Source: Hyphomicrobiales bacterium (GTDB lineage: Bacteria; Pseudomonadota; Alphaproteobacteria; Rhizobiales; Xanthobacteraceae). From it: a DNA stretch of 64,000 bases. Location of the stretch: contig JAFKKH010000023.1 in NCBI GenBank assembly GCA_017305665.1, positions 53,492-117,491 of the forward strand, in the 5' to 3' direction. Numbering within the stretch: the stretch's first letter is position 1; each line of letters starts with the position of its first letter. The notes below the pieces were generated by a model. That model searched no databases. It was not told the origin of the DNA and worked only from the letters and a program-made list of their open reading frames with translations. The translations under genes were made by a program, and so were the position numbers. Below, in pieces: positions 7,787 through 15,260 of this stretch.

Positions 7787-8251
7787 CTTTTTCCTCGGCC
7801 ACTCTGCGCCGCCACCCTCGTCAGCGAAATCGCTTGGATCGGGCTCGTAGCCCGGCGGCAGCGGCGGCGGCTTCCAGCCTGGCGGACGCACCGGCGGTGG
7901 CGGCATTCCTCGGCGCGGCGCCGGCGCCGGTGCGCCACCGATGACTTTTCCCCACAGTTGAGCGAATGAATCCGGCGTGCCCAGAGGCGGTGCCGACGGC
8001 GCCTCGCGCTGGATCCGCCGACCACCGTGGTCAAGCAAAGGCTCGGCTGCCTGCTGGTTCACGAGCGCGATCATGCTCCGCTCGACCAGCAACGACCGCG
8101 TGATGCCGTTGTCGCCCGCCAGGCGGGTCAACTCGTCCATCAGGTCCGGATGAACCCGAATGACGAGCCTTTCGGTCCTCAGCGTGGATGGATCCTGCCG
8201 CGGACGGCCGCCGACGTTCTCGCGGGGTTTCCTTGTCGCCTTCTTAACCAT
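7781..8251 (-). CDS. Ribbon-helix-helix DNA-binding protein with proline-rich tail
   Basis: The 156-residue protein has a basic N-terminus (MVKKATRKPRENVGGRPRQD) followed by TERLVIRVHPDLMDELTRLAGDNGITRSLLVERSMIALV, the strand-helix-helix pattern of MetJ/Arc-type plasmid repressors or copy-control proteins (residues about 25-70). The C-terminal third is rich in proline and glycine (PAPAPRRGMPPPPVRPPGWKPPPLPPGYEPDP), presumably disordered. The Met at 8251 was preferred over an upstream start at 8314 because the conserved-looking basic region begins there. It is upstream of rep on the same strand and divergent from the AAA+ cassette, so it may regulate both. Confidence 0.75.
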   Translation of the reverse strand: MVKKATRKPRENVGGRPRQDPSTLRTERLVIRVHPDLMDELTRLAGDNGITRSLLVERSMIALVNQQAAEPLLDHGGRRIQREAPSAPPLGTPDSFAQLWGKVIGGAPAPAPRRGMPPPPVRPPGWKPPPLPPGYEPDPSDFADEGGGAEWPRKKK

Positions 8252-8334
8252 GCACAGCCTTAGTGTTTGCTTTTTAGGTCTTTCTGTTGCACCAATAACC
8301 GTCAATGATGGCATCTTGGCACACCGGCAGTACC

Positions 8335-8460
8335 ATGGATTTCAAGGATTCGAAAGCAGCAGCACTGGAAGCCTACTGGCTCCAGACCGTGCTCGATGAC
8401 CGTGCTGAATCTGCTCCGCCACCGGCGCCCGTCGATCGGGAGGCCAGCGATGAACAGTGA
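8335..8460 (+). CDS. Small acidic 41-residue protein overlapping the AAA+ gene start
   Basis: ATG at 8335 opens a 41-codon frame (MDFKDSKAAALEAYWLQTVL, then a proline/acid-rich tail) ending in TGA at 8458-8460. The AAA+ start at 8450 lies inside it, giving an 11-base overlap in another frame, a common sign of translational coupling. The first 20 residues form a plausible amphipathic helix. There is no strong ribosome site, so it remains tentative. It would be the first gene of the cassette. Confidence 0.45.
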   Translation: MDFKDSKAAALEAYWLQTVLDDRAESAPPPAPVDREASDEQ

Positions 8461-9838
8461 TTTCGAAGCTGCCAATCTCCCGTTGCCGATCGCACTGTTG
8501 CTGCTGGATCGATGGGATGACGCCTATGCGTATTTGCTAAATGAGACCAAGCTGACGCTGGCTGGCCGCTTCCTCGTGATGCCGGAAAGCATCAAATACG
8601 ACCCCACCATTGTGGATCGCGAGCCACTGCGACAGGCGATGCTGTTGTTCGCCGAATCCTTGGCCGGGCACGGTGAGCGCGATAGAGGCTTGCTGGCGCT
8701 GGCGTGGCGCATGCTCACGGTCGATCCGCAAAAGCCGGATACGTTCGCTGCAGTGATGCCGCCGCTGGCGTTCCTCGCGAAGCATTTCACCGACGTCACC
8801 GACACGAAGCTGCGCGAACAGATCGATGCGCGCCTGCGCGTCTGGTGGCGTGCCGCGGATGGCAAATATAAAGACTCCGATGTTTCGATGTTTCGCATCG
8901 CGGACGTCGACACACGCCCGTCAGCGCTCTGCATCGACGATCCAGATGTCGCCACTGACAGCCCGCAGCAGCCGGAGGTGAAGGGTCCAAGTGTTGTCGT
9001 GCTGTCGAAGGCCGGCGCCGTGACGAAGGGTCTTGCGAACGACTGGAAGTCCATGATCGGCCAGGCGATCCCATTGGTCGTCTGCGCCGATGCCGCAGCC
9101 GTGCGTCGCGATCTCTACGTCGAGTATCCGCACGCCACCCAGGCTATTGACCTGCTGACACGCGACCTGCGCGATGACCAGCCCGTGCGTCTGCGGCCAA
9201 CGTTGCTTGTCGGCCCGCCCGGCGGCGGAAAGTCGCGTCTCGTGCGACGCCTCGGCGAAATCCTCGGCCTCTATATGTACCGTTACGATGCCACCGCAGT
9301 TGCAGACAACATGTTCGGCGGACTGTCCAAAGGCTGGGGGAGTGCGCATCCGTCGGTGCCTGCGCGCGCAGTTCAAACGTCGATGCAGGCCAATCCGATC
9401 GTGATGGTTGATGAGATCGAGAAGGCCGCCGACAGCACGTACAACGGCAACCTTTGGCATTCCTTGGTGCCGTTTTTAGAAAAAGAGACTTCGTCTCGAT
9501 ACCGAGAAGTCGGCATCGATGCTGAGCTCGATCTCTCGCACGTCAATCATGTCGCCACCGCCAACGCCGTCGACCGTTTGCCGTCGCCGCTGCGGGATCG
9601 CTATCGCATGATCCGCGTGCCGTCTCCGACTCTGGCGCACCTGCCGGCGCTGGCCGTCCAGGTGATGCGGGATCTCGCGCGCGATGACGATGCGAGGTCT
9701 TACGACGAGCCGCTGGCCGGCGATGAACTCGACATCATCGGCCGGGCCTGGGCGCGGGAGCGGTTCTCCATGCGCAAGCTGCAGCGCCTGGTCGCCGCGA
9801 CGCTCGATGCGCGCGACGCCTGCGCACCGCGGCACTGA
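8450..9838 (+). CDS. Lon-like AAA+ ATPase without protease domain
   Basis: This 462-residue protein has an unrecognised N-terminal half (about residues 1-220) and a C-terminal AAA+ module: Walker A GPPGGGKS (255-262), Walker B IVMVDEIEKA (about 317-326), a sensor-like HVATANAVDRLPSPLRDRYR and a lid helix region (FSMRKLQRLVAATLDAR). The module resembles the ATPase of Lon, but no Ser-Lys protease domain follows. The start at 8450 has GGGAGG 7 bases upstream and is preferred over an in-frame GTG at 8396. It probably remodels a protein or nucleoprotein complex; the target could be one of the downstream unknown proteins. It is followed after 14 bases by the next cassette gene. Confidence 0.8.
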   Translation: MNSDFEAANLPLPIALLLLDRWDDAYAYLLNETKLTLAGRFLVMPESIKYDPTIVDREPLRQAMLLFAESLAGHGERDRGLLALAWRMLTVDPQKPDTFAAVMPPLAFLAKHFTDVTDTKLREQIDARLRVWWRAADGKYKDSDVSMFRIADVDTRPSALCIDDPDVATDSPQQPEVKGPSVVVLSKAGAVTKGLANDWKSMIGQAIPLVVCADAAAVRRDLYVEYPHATQAIDLLTRDLRDDQPVRLRPTLLVGPPGGGKSRLVRRLGEILGLYMYRYDATAVADNMFGGLSKGWGSAHPSVPARAVQTSMQANPIVMVDEIEKAADSTYNGNLWHSLVPFLEKETSSRYREVGIDAELDLSHVNHVATANAVDRLPSPLRDRYRMIRVPSPTLAHLPALAVQVMRDLARDDDARSYDEPLAGDELDIIGRAWARERFSMRKLQRLVAATLDARDACAPRH

Positions 9839-9852
9839 ATGGAGTTGTCTAT

Positions 9853-10143
9853 ATGCACAGCGTTAAACAACTCAAATCCGATTTCGACAGCTACCTCCGC
9901 GGCGAAGGTCCGTCGGTAGTCGAGCTCGCGCCGGCGCCGCTGCTCGATGAGTGGAATGTCGTCATTTCAGACTACTGTGGCGACTATCAGTTGTATCTCT
10001 CCGGTGAGGTCTCTGGACATCCATCCATCGATAACGGCCATTGTTCTACGTCGGCTGTCGTCTGGCTCGATCCGAAAGAGCGCTGGGCCCGCACGACGTC
10101 GCGCGTGTACCAGCTCGGCAAGCGCGCGGAGACGGCAGAATGA
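9853..10143 (+). CDS. Cassette protein 1, unknown (DUF6634-like pattern)
   Basis: 96 residues. The middle and end, GEVSGHPSIDNGHCSTSAVVWLDPKERWARTTSRVYQLG, has the pattern GHP...TS..V.LD...RWART.SR.Y.LG that I associate, without certainty, with the DUF6634 family of small rhizobial proteins. GGAG lies about 9 bases before the ATG. Its stop overlaps the next start (ATGA at 10140). It has no signal peptide and is probably cytoplasmic. Confidence 0.7.
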   Translation: MHSVKQLKSDFDSYLRGEGPSVVELAPAPLLDEWNVVISDYCGDYQLYLSGEVSGHPSIDNGHCSTSAVVWLDPKERWARTTSRVYQLGKRAETAE

Positions 10144-10406
10144 GCCGCGAGTACATCTGGCTGAAGTGGCGCACGCTGAAGGAGGTCGCCTCCGACGATC
10201 CGCGCGTGCTCGCAGCCCTGCGGAAGTACCACGCCGACGAGGTCATGATGGGAGCTGCGACGCAGGAGGACACGCCGGCGCAGAAGGACGCCCTGTGCGA
10301 GATGATCGACGCGATCGCTGAGAACGGCGGTGCGATCATCAACGCCTGGACCATGCGGCCGATGACGGCGGAGCAGGCGAAGAAGTACGTGAAGGAGTCG
10401 ACATGA
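10140..10406 (+). CDS. Cassette protein 2, unknown
   Basis: 88 residues (MSREYIWLKWRTLKEVASDDPRVLAALRKYHADEV...). It is mostly helical with balanced charge; no motif recognised. The start is fixed by the ATGA overlap with the previous stop and the same arrangement with the next gene at 10403. A longer in-frame version from 10041 would overlap the previous gene by 100 bases and is unlikely. Confidence 0.7.
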   Translation: MSREYIWLKWRTLKEVASDDPRVLAALRKYHADEVMMGAATQEDTPAQKDALCEMIDAIAENGGAIINAWTMRPMTAEQAKKYVKEST

Positions 10407-10876
10407 GAGCTTTCACGCTGCTGGAGGGTGAGACAAGCGCGCGGATGATCCGCGTGCGCGGCAACGGTACCATCATCGTACACGAGGGCGGAAGACGCAG
10501 GCTGCACGCGCGGGTCACCGACCTCGACCGTAACGCTTCGACCTGGGCACTCCTAGCCCGGGTGGTGCCGGCGATCGCGCATGCGGAGTCGGTCCGCTCG
10601 AAGATCGACCGCCTGGTCGAGCGTGCGATGACCGGATGGACGCCGGCTTCCGACGAGATCGACGCGGACATCCCACAACGGACGCTGAAGGAGGCGGTCT
10701 TCGCCACCGATCTGCTCGCATTCCCCGACGATCCCGACCTGATGCACTACAGCCGCGCGTACAGGCTGCTCGGCCGCGACGAGAGCGGATTCGGAGCCTC
10801 GGTCGGTGAGATCCTCTGGATCGCCGCTAACCGCGAGTGGGCGATTTGCGACGACGGTTTCTGGTGGCTGCCATGA
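10403..10876 (+). CDS. Cassette protein 3, unknown; paralogue of cassette protein 6
   Basis: 157 residues. An N-terminal beta-rich part (MIRVRGNGTIIVHEGGRRRL) is followed from about residue 68 by IDRLVERAMTGWTPASDEID and ends in GEILWIAANREWAICDDGFWWLP. The same two blocks recur in the gene at 12086 (IERLLERLQTGWTPSASEID; DFALTTDAFLWL), so both carry a shared domain of about 80-90 residues. It overlaps both neighbours by ATGA. No family recognised. Confidence 0.7.
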   Translation: MRAFTLLEGETSARMIRVRGNGTIIVHEGGRRRLHARVTDLDRNASTWALLARVVPAIAHAESVRSKIDRLVERAMTGWTPASDEIDADIPQRTLKEAVFATDLLAFPDDPDLMHYSRAYRLLGRDESGFGASVGEILWIAANREWAICDDGFWWLP

Positions 10877-11532
10877 GACGCCGAGATATCCTGCGCGGCG
10901 TCTCGATGACCGCGCTGACGGCAGCCTGGTCGCGCGTGGCGCGTGCCGCCGGCATTGCTCGAGTGCCGGCGGAACCACCTGCTCCGATTCCGCCGCGATA
11001 TCTAACAGCTGGTGACCACGTCGATCGCATGTGGCGTGACGTCTACCGGCGTAAAATTGACGGTGACCATTTCTTGAGGGCGGTTTTCAACAACTACATC
11101 GAGGAATTGCGCAAGCTCAATCGAGGCGAGGTCGATGAAGCCACCGCGGCGGCGCGAATGCTGGCGCTGCATTCCGAGGCCCTGTGTCATCCGCCGTCTC
11201 CGCGCGAGATTCCGCCGCTGCCGGCGGACGAGGTCGGCGTCGACGAGGTCATGGCGCTGCTGCGCCGCGCAATTGCCGGCGAGGTTCGCATCGTCGTCGC
11301 GCAGCCGTGGTCCGACGTTTGCCACACCCACGGGGATCTCTCGATCTACGGATGGCGGCTGACGGGATTCAGGCGAAACTACGGGATCAAATACATCGAG
11401 AGCGCGACGTCACCCGACAGTCGTCGTGGAACTCGTGAAAGCTGGAGTGCGCGCGAGGGTAACCCCGTGTATCTGCTCGCTGATGACGAGCAGGATGCGC
11501 TTGACGATTTGATAGAGAAATTGGTGCCATGA
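10873..11532 (+). CDS. Cassette protein 4, unknown, Tat-like N-terminus
   Basis: 219 residues. MRRRDILRGVSMTALTAAWSRVARA resembles a short twin-arginine signal followed by a weakly hydrophobic stretch and AxA, so periplasmic export is possible though the hydrophobic core is poor. The rest is charged with a helical N-terminal part (VDRMWRDVYRRKIDGDHFL) and an alpha/beta C-terminal part. The ATG at 10873 overlaps the previous stop; the alternative at 10837 would overlap more and lose the RR start. No family recognised. Confidence 0.65.
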   Translation: MRRRDILRGVSMTALTAAWSRVARAAGIARVPAEPPAPIPPRYLTAGDHVDRMWRDVYRRKIDGDHFLRAVFNNYIEELRKLNRGEVDEATAAARMLALHSEALCHPPSPREIPPLPADEVGVDEVMALLRRAIAGEVRIVVAQPWSDVCHTHGDLSIYGWRLTGFRRNYGIKYIESATSPDSRRGTRESWSAREGNPVYLLADDEQDALDDLIEKLVP

Positions 11533-12089
11533 GCAGAGGCATTGAAATTGTCGTGCTGCCGGATCCGCAGCCCGCGGAGGGCACGGTGCTTGCGAAGATC
11601 CAGATGTCGCCACACGGCACCGTCGATGCATGGCGCCTCGATCGCGACGGTGCGCACATTGGATTCCGGATGAATCCGGTACCCGATCTCGGGAAGCTGA
11701 CGATGTTCGAAGTGGTCGAGTTGCTGGCGAAGTCGTGCAGGACGGTGGACGCCGACGGAGGCGTCGTCATCATGCACGCCGTCCTGTCGACGGCGCACGA
11801 CTGCCCGCAGCCAGGCCAGCGTCTGCTGATCGCGATGCCGACACCTGACACCAATCCGCACGCTGTCGGACGCATCGTCGCGGCGGAAGAGCGACCAGGC
11901 CGGTGGGCGATGCCGACGTTTACGCTGACCGTCGCCGTCGACAACGCCGACGATACAGCGGCGCGTGCCGAGTTTCCGCATGCGGCTGTGCTCGATTGTT
12001 ATCCGACGGTCATCGAAGCCGAACGCTGGCACGCGATCGACGAATGGCATGTCAAGCTGCACGGATATGGCAGGAATCACTGGTCATGA
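11529..12089 (+). CDS. Cassette protein 5, unknown
   Basis: 186 residues, beta-rich by inspection (GIEIVVLPDPQ, RLLIAMPTPD, PTFTLTVAVDNADDT), acidic, with several His and Trp near the end (IDEWHVKLHGYGRNHWS). No signal peptide or known motif. ATGA overlaps join it to genes on both sides. Confidence 0.65.
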   Translation: MSRGIEIVVLPDPQPAEGTVLAKIQMSPHGTVDAWRLDRDGAHIGFRMNPVPDLGKLTMFEVVELLAKSCRTVDADGGVVIMHAVLSTAHDCPQPGQRLLIAMPTPDTNPHAVGRIVAAEERPGRWAMPTFTLTVAVDNADDTAARAEFPHAAVLDCYPTVIEAERWHAIDEWHVKLHGYGRNHWS

Positions 12090-12586
12090 GTGAAGCCATC
12101 GAACGCCTTCTTGAGCGCTTGCAGACCGGCTGGACGCCTTCCGCAAGCGAGATCGACCGCGACATCGTGCAGGTCGATGCGCTCACGTGGGAATGGAGCC
12201 ACGATGGTCGATCGATCTTGTCCAGATCGGCTGATCAACGTCCGCAGATCCACGGCGGCATCCTTTACGTCAGCGAGCGGCTCGACTTCGCGCTGACGAC
12301 CGATGCGTTCCTCTGGCTCGAACGTCAACGTCAGAGCACCGTGATCGAGTACAACATCCCCGACGATCTGCTTGGCTATGACACTTCGCAACCTGGCTAT
12401 ATCCGACAAATGGCGCGCGACGCGCTGACAGGTCGCAACGAGGCCGCTGTCGAAGCAGAATTGGAGCGCGTGCGGGCGCGACTAATGCTTCCGCGGCATC
12501 ATCCCACGCGCCGACAGCGTCTGCGACGATGGCTGTCGCATCGGTACTGGCGCGCCAGATTCTGGATCAAAGATCTCATAAAATGA
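12086..12586 (+). CDS. Cassette protein 6, unknown; paralogue of cassette protein 3
   Basis: 166 residues. The first about 80 repeat the domain of the gene at 10403 (IERLLERLQTGWTPSASEID and GGILYVSERLDFALTTDAFLWL). The C-terminal part differs: a helical charged segment followed by a strongly basic end (RRQRLRRWLSHRYWRARFWIKDLIK), which could bind nucleic acid or a membrane surface. The start at 12086 is set by the ATGA overlap; 12583 overlaps in the same way. Confidence 0.7.
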   Translation: MSEAIERLLERLQTGWTPSASEIDRDIVQVDALTWEWSHDGRSILSRSADQRPQIHGGILYVSERLDFALTTDAFLWLERQRQSTVIEYNIPDDLLGYDTSQPGYIRQMARDALTGRNEAAVEAELERVRARLMLPRHHPTRRQRLRRWLSHRYWRARFWIKDLIK

Positions 12587-13050
12587 AAACACTTGCCCCT
12601 TGCGTCGTATGCGACCGAGAGCTCGATGATGAATCCGCCGGCAACAATCAGCCGGTCGGCGGCCTGGCATTCCAGTGCGGCGGGCACTGGCCATCATCCG
12701 TTTTCGATCGTGGAGATGGCACTTGGCTTGAAATCAATGTCTGCGAGCCGTGCCTTCGGACAGCGACTGCGCAGCGTCGTGTGCTGCATGGTGACCGCGA
12801 GCATCGGCGTGCTCGCGCCACGTATAAAATATGGGACTGGCCAGCCACTCGGACTCCAGATTCGCTCGTGGAGCAGGCGCTGGCAATCCTCGACATGTCA
12901 CCAGACGTCCTGCCGGAGTCCGGCGATGAGATCGTGGGCGACGTCTGGATCCTGCAGCGCGACGCCGACGAGAGCGACGAGGACTATGTGGAGCGCGCAG
13001 CAATGCTCGGATGCGACGCCGAGGGTCGGCTGCGACTACAGCGATCATGA
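12583..13050 (+). CDS. Cassette protein 7, zinc-ribbon-like unknown
   Basis: 155 residues. CVVC near the N-terminus (residues 7-10) and CEPC (about 53-56) form a probable four-Cys zinc site of ribbon type. The C-terminal half is acidic (SGDEIVGDVWILQRDADESDEDYVERA). It closes the ATGA-linked run; the next gene is 182 bases away beyond a hairpin. An in-frame start at 12529 lies inside the previous gene and is less likely. Confidence 0.68.
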   Translation: MKTLAPCVVCDRELDDESAGNNQPVGGLAFQCGGHWPSSVFDRGDGTWLEINVCEPCLRTATAQRRVLHGDREHRRARATYKIWDWPATRTPDSLVEQALAILDMSPDVLPESGDEIVGDVWILQRDADESDEDYVERAAMLGCDAEGRLRLQRS

Positions 13051-13182
13051 TTTGCTGATTTATTGCCGATCCCGATTTCGAAATTCAGTCGCACTGCCAA
13101 TGGCCTGATCGCTGGCAGCGGATAATTCTGCCGATGTTCGTTGCCGATACCACCGACTTTACGCGATCAACTTCGCCGAAAA

Positions 13183-13206
13183 GGAAGCTATCTCGCGTTA
13201 GCTTCC
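13183..13206. terminator. Hairpin sharing the GGAAGCTA stem with 7547-7574
   Basis: GGAAGCTA and TAGCTTCC pair over 8 bp with an 8-base loop. It lies in the 182-bp gap after the ATGA-linked run and 27 bases before the next gene. It could end the long transcript or be a regulator site. Confidence 0.4.
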
Positions 13207-13232
13207 CATAACCAGCACAAGGAGACCAGTAC

Positions 13233-13457
13233 ATGCGTAGCCTTCTGATACTCGCCGCTCTCATCGTCACCACCGCCGTCGCCCATGCCGAGCAATGCCG
13301 CTTCGGCAGCAATCGCCCGGCAATCGACACCATGGAGCGCCGCATCACGCCCGGCGGCACCACGATCTCATGCGACATGAAGACCGTGACGATGCAGGCG
13401 CCGTCGGGCCGGCGGCATGACGTCAAGGTCTGGACGTTCCAGAAGACCAATAAGTGA
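13233..13457 (+). CDS. Small secreted protein, unknown
   Basis: 74 residues with a clear Sec signal peptide (MRSLLILAALIVTTAVAHAE, cleavage after AHA). The mature part of about 55 residues has two cysteines (EQCRF, ISCDM) that could form a disulfide, and a basic C-terminus. An AAGGAG-like site is upstream. No family recognised. Confidence 0.65.
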   Translation: MRSLLILAALIVTTAVAHAEQCRFGSNRPAIDTMERRITPGGTTISCDMKTVTMQAPSGRRHDVKVWTFQKTNK

Positions 13458-13459
13458 GC

Positions 13460-13526
13460 GGATCAAAGAATTGAGACGTCACGACGTCAGGTTGAACGAT
13501 TTGAGGCCTGATTGAAGGATTTGAGA
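13460..13526. repeat. Three degenerate direct repeats in an intergenic gap
   Basis: GGATCAAAGAATTGAGAC (13460), GGTTGAACGATTTGAGGC (13490) and GATTGAAGGATTTGAGAC (13510) align over 17-18 bases. GACGTC occurs twice between the first two copies. They precede the gene at 13552 and may be a regulator array. Confidence 0.4.
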
Positions 13527-13551
13527 CCTTGTTCGCAAAGAGAGTGACGCT

Positions 13552-13980
13552 ATGAACCGTCGCGAGATCGTTGTTGGAGTCGCCGTGGCGGCCGCTGTTG
13601 CAGCTATGCCAGCAGTGGCGATTACGAAGGTTTCGGATGAGGCACCATTTCCTCTGCCGCCGTACATTGGCAGGCAGACATTTTTGATGGTCGCATCGAC
13701 TGGACCTTTTACACGCGCCGGCTTGAATGGGTCAGAGAGCGCGCTTGATCGCTTGATGCCTGAAGTCCACCGCAAGCTGGAGGTCACCTTCTCGAAGGCC
13801 GAGATCCAGGCGATCCTGGCCGAGAAGGCGCGAGCGCTGGTTCTGAAGCGAAGGGATGTCAATCGCGTCGAACTCAAGCAGGTGCAGCACGTCGAGGGCG
13901 AGGCCGTTGTGACGCTGGTGATCGGCAACAAGGTCGTCACGGATCACACATGGCCGTTCAAAAAGAAGAGTGCAAAATGA
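13552..13980 (+). CDS. Exported protein, unknown, Tat-like signal
   Basis: 142 residues starting MNRREIVVGVAVAAAVAAMPAVA, an RR-containing hydrophobic signal with AVA cleavage, consistent with Tat or Sec export. The mature part has a helical charged middle (VHRKLEVTFSKAEIQAILAEKARAL) and a short beta end. No family recognised. Its stop overlaps the next small start (ATGA). Confidence 0.62.
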   Translation: MNRREIVVGVAVAAAVAAMPAVAITKVSDEAPFPLPPYIGRQTFLMVASTGPFTRAGLNGSESALDRLMPEVHRKLEVTFSKAEIQAILAEKARALVLKRRDVNRVELKQVQHVEGEAVVTLVIGNKVVTDHTWPFKKKSAK

Positions 13981-14051
13981 CGGATAGCATGATGGCGTTT
14001 CACAAGCACCCGCACATCGATATCGAGAAATGCAAGATTTCGGGGGCATAG
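13977..14051 (+). CDS. Possible 24-residue peptide
   Basis: An ATG overlapping the preceding TGA (ATGA) opens 24 codons (MTDSMMAFHKHPHIDIEKCK, then ISGA) ending at TAG 14049-14051. The overlap style matches the cassette, but length makes it speculative. GGGGGCA at the end pairs with TGCCCCC just beyond (14041-14073), which may terminate transcription. Confidence 0.3.
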   Translation: MTDSMMAFHKHPHIDIEKCKISGA

Positions 14052-14121
14052 TTTGAATGCTGCCCCCGGATTCTTACATCACTCCTCCGCCTCACCACCG
14101 TCCGACTTCACGCCGTTGTTG

Positions 14122-14165
14122 AGTTTCAACACTTGCGACGAAAATCGATCCCAAGTGTTGAAACT
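14122..14165. promoter_or_regulatory. 14-bp perfect inverted repeat upstream of the Fic fragment
   Basis: AGTTTCAACACTTG (14122-14135) and CAAGTGTTGAAACT (14152-14165) pair exactly around 16 bases. It may be an operator or RNA hairpin; the rest of 14052-14361 shows no convincing gene. Confidence 0.45.
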
Positions 14166-14361
14166 TCTCGGCTGCGGAAGTCGGGCCAGCAGCCATCCTC
14201 TTCATGTCGGGCATAACGCGCGCCCTAATAAAAGAGCCCCCTACTTCGGTTGAGTGCCTCCTACCGGGCCCTCTAAGCGCCGGTGAGAGGCAGAATCGCG
14301 GCGGGCCTTGGCCTCCGCCGCGAAGATACAAAGCGAAAGCGATCGCGAGACAAAGAATGCG

Positions 14362-14964
14362 ATGGCGGCGAAAGGTTATTGGGATGCCTTCCAAGAAGTA
14401 CGGAAATCCGTTAGCCAAATTCTGGACGGTGAAGACGCCGCCGGCGTTGTCGAGCAAGAGCACCTGAGTTGGTATCGCGCGCTCTTCCAGCCGTCGCTCG
14501 CCGCAGGCATCGTGAAGCCGGAGAACCTGGCGGGGTACCGACAGCATTTCGTCCGCATTAGCGGTTCGGTGCACGCACCGGCGAGCTGGGAGTCGGTGCC
14601 AGACGGGATGGATGCGTTCTTTGAATGCCTCCGCGACGAAAAAGACCCGAGAGTGCGTGCGGTCCTCGGCCATTTCATCTTCACTTTCATCCACCCATTA
14701 CCAGACGGAAATGGACGGTCCGGTAGGTTCATCATGAATGCGATGTTGGCTTCTGCAGGTATCCCCTGGACAATCATTCCTGTAGACCGGCGCGACGAGT
14801 ATATGGAGGTGCTGGACGACGCGAGCGTCCGGGGCGACATCAAGCCGTTTGCCGCCTTCGTGGCGGATTGTGCCAGGCATGAGCCCCCTCCGCCACGGCG
14901 CAAGAAGCCTGGCGAAGTTCAGCCTGAGATCAATCTGGACGCGCCGGTCGGACTGAAGCCGTAG
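14362..14964 (+). pseudogene. Fic-domain protein, probably 5'-truncated
   Basis: The 200-residue frame contains the Fic catalytic loop HPLPDGNGRSGR (His about residue 101), which in intact enzymes transfers AMP or another nucleotide to a target hydroxyl. The visible part (KGYWDAFQEVRKSVSQILDGED...) matches what is normally the C-terminal half of longer Fic proteins, so the N-terminal half appears to be missing. No good ribosome site precedes the ATG at 14362; a TTG at 14308 is in frame. A shorter functional Fic is possible, since all core residues are kept. No recognisable (S/T)xxxE(G/N) inhibitory helix or separate antitoxin is seen. Confidence 0.7.
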
Positions 14965-15260
14965 GCCTGCAGGCATCGTACCCATGCGACGGCCGCGGCG
15001 TGGCGGCACGCGGATCTGCGAGCACCGAATCCCACCAGCATTCCTCGTCCGTCCTGGTCGGTGTTGCATTGGCACACAGGCGCCTGGTCCTCTCCTCGGC
15101 GCGGGCTTGTTTTCAGTCGGAAAGCGCCAGTCGGCGCATCGGCGAGAGGCCATGTTCTCGGCTCCAAATTTTGGCAACAGCCTGCTGCCCAACTCGCCCA
15201 TAACGAGAACAAAGGAGTCAGGTCTCAATATCTCAGCGGCGGCTGATAATTGACCTCGTC
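14965..15260. other. Intergenic gap without recognisable gene
   Basis: Short frames exist on both strands but none shows a ribosome site or protein-like composition. The gap lies between convergent genes. Confidence 0.5.

Noticed and set aside
14092-14694. 200-codon minus-strand frame
   Set aside because: Antisense to the Fic domain; the Fic motif on the plus strand is decisive.
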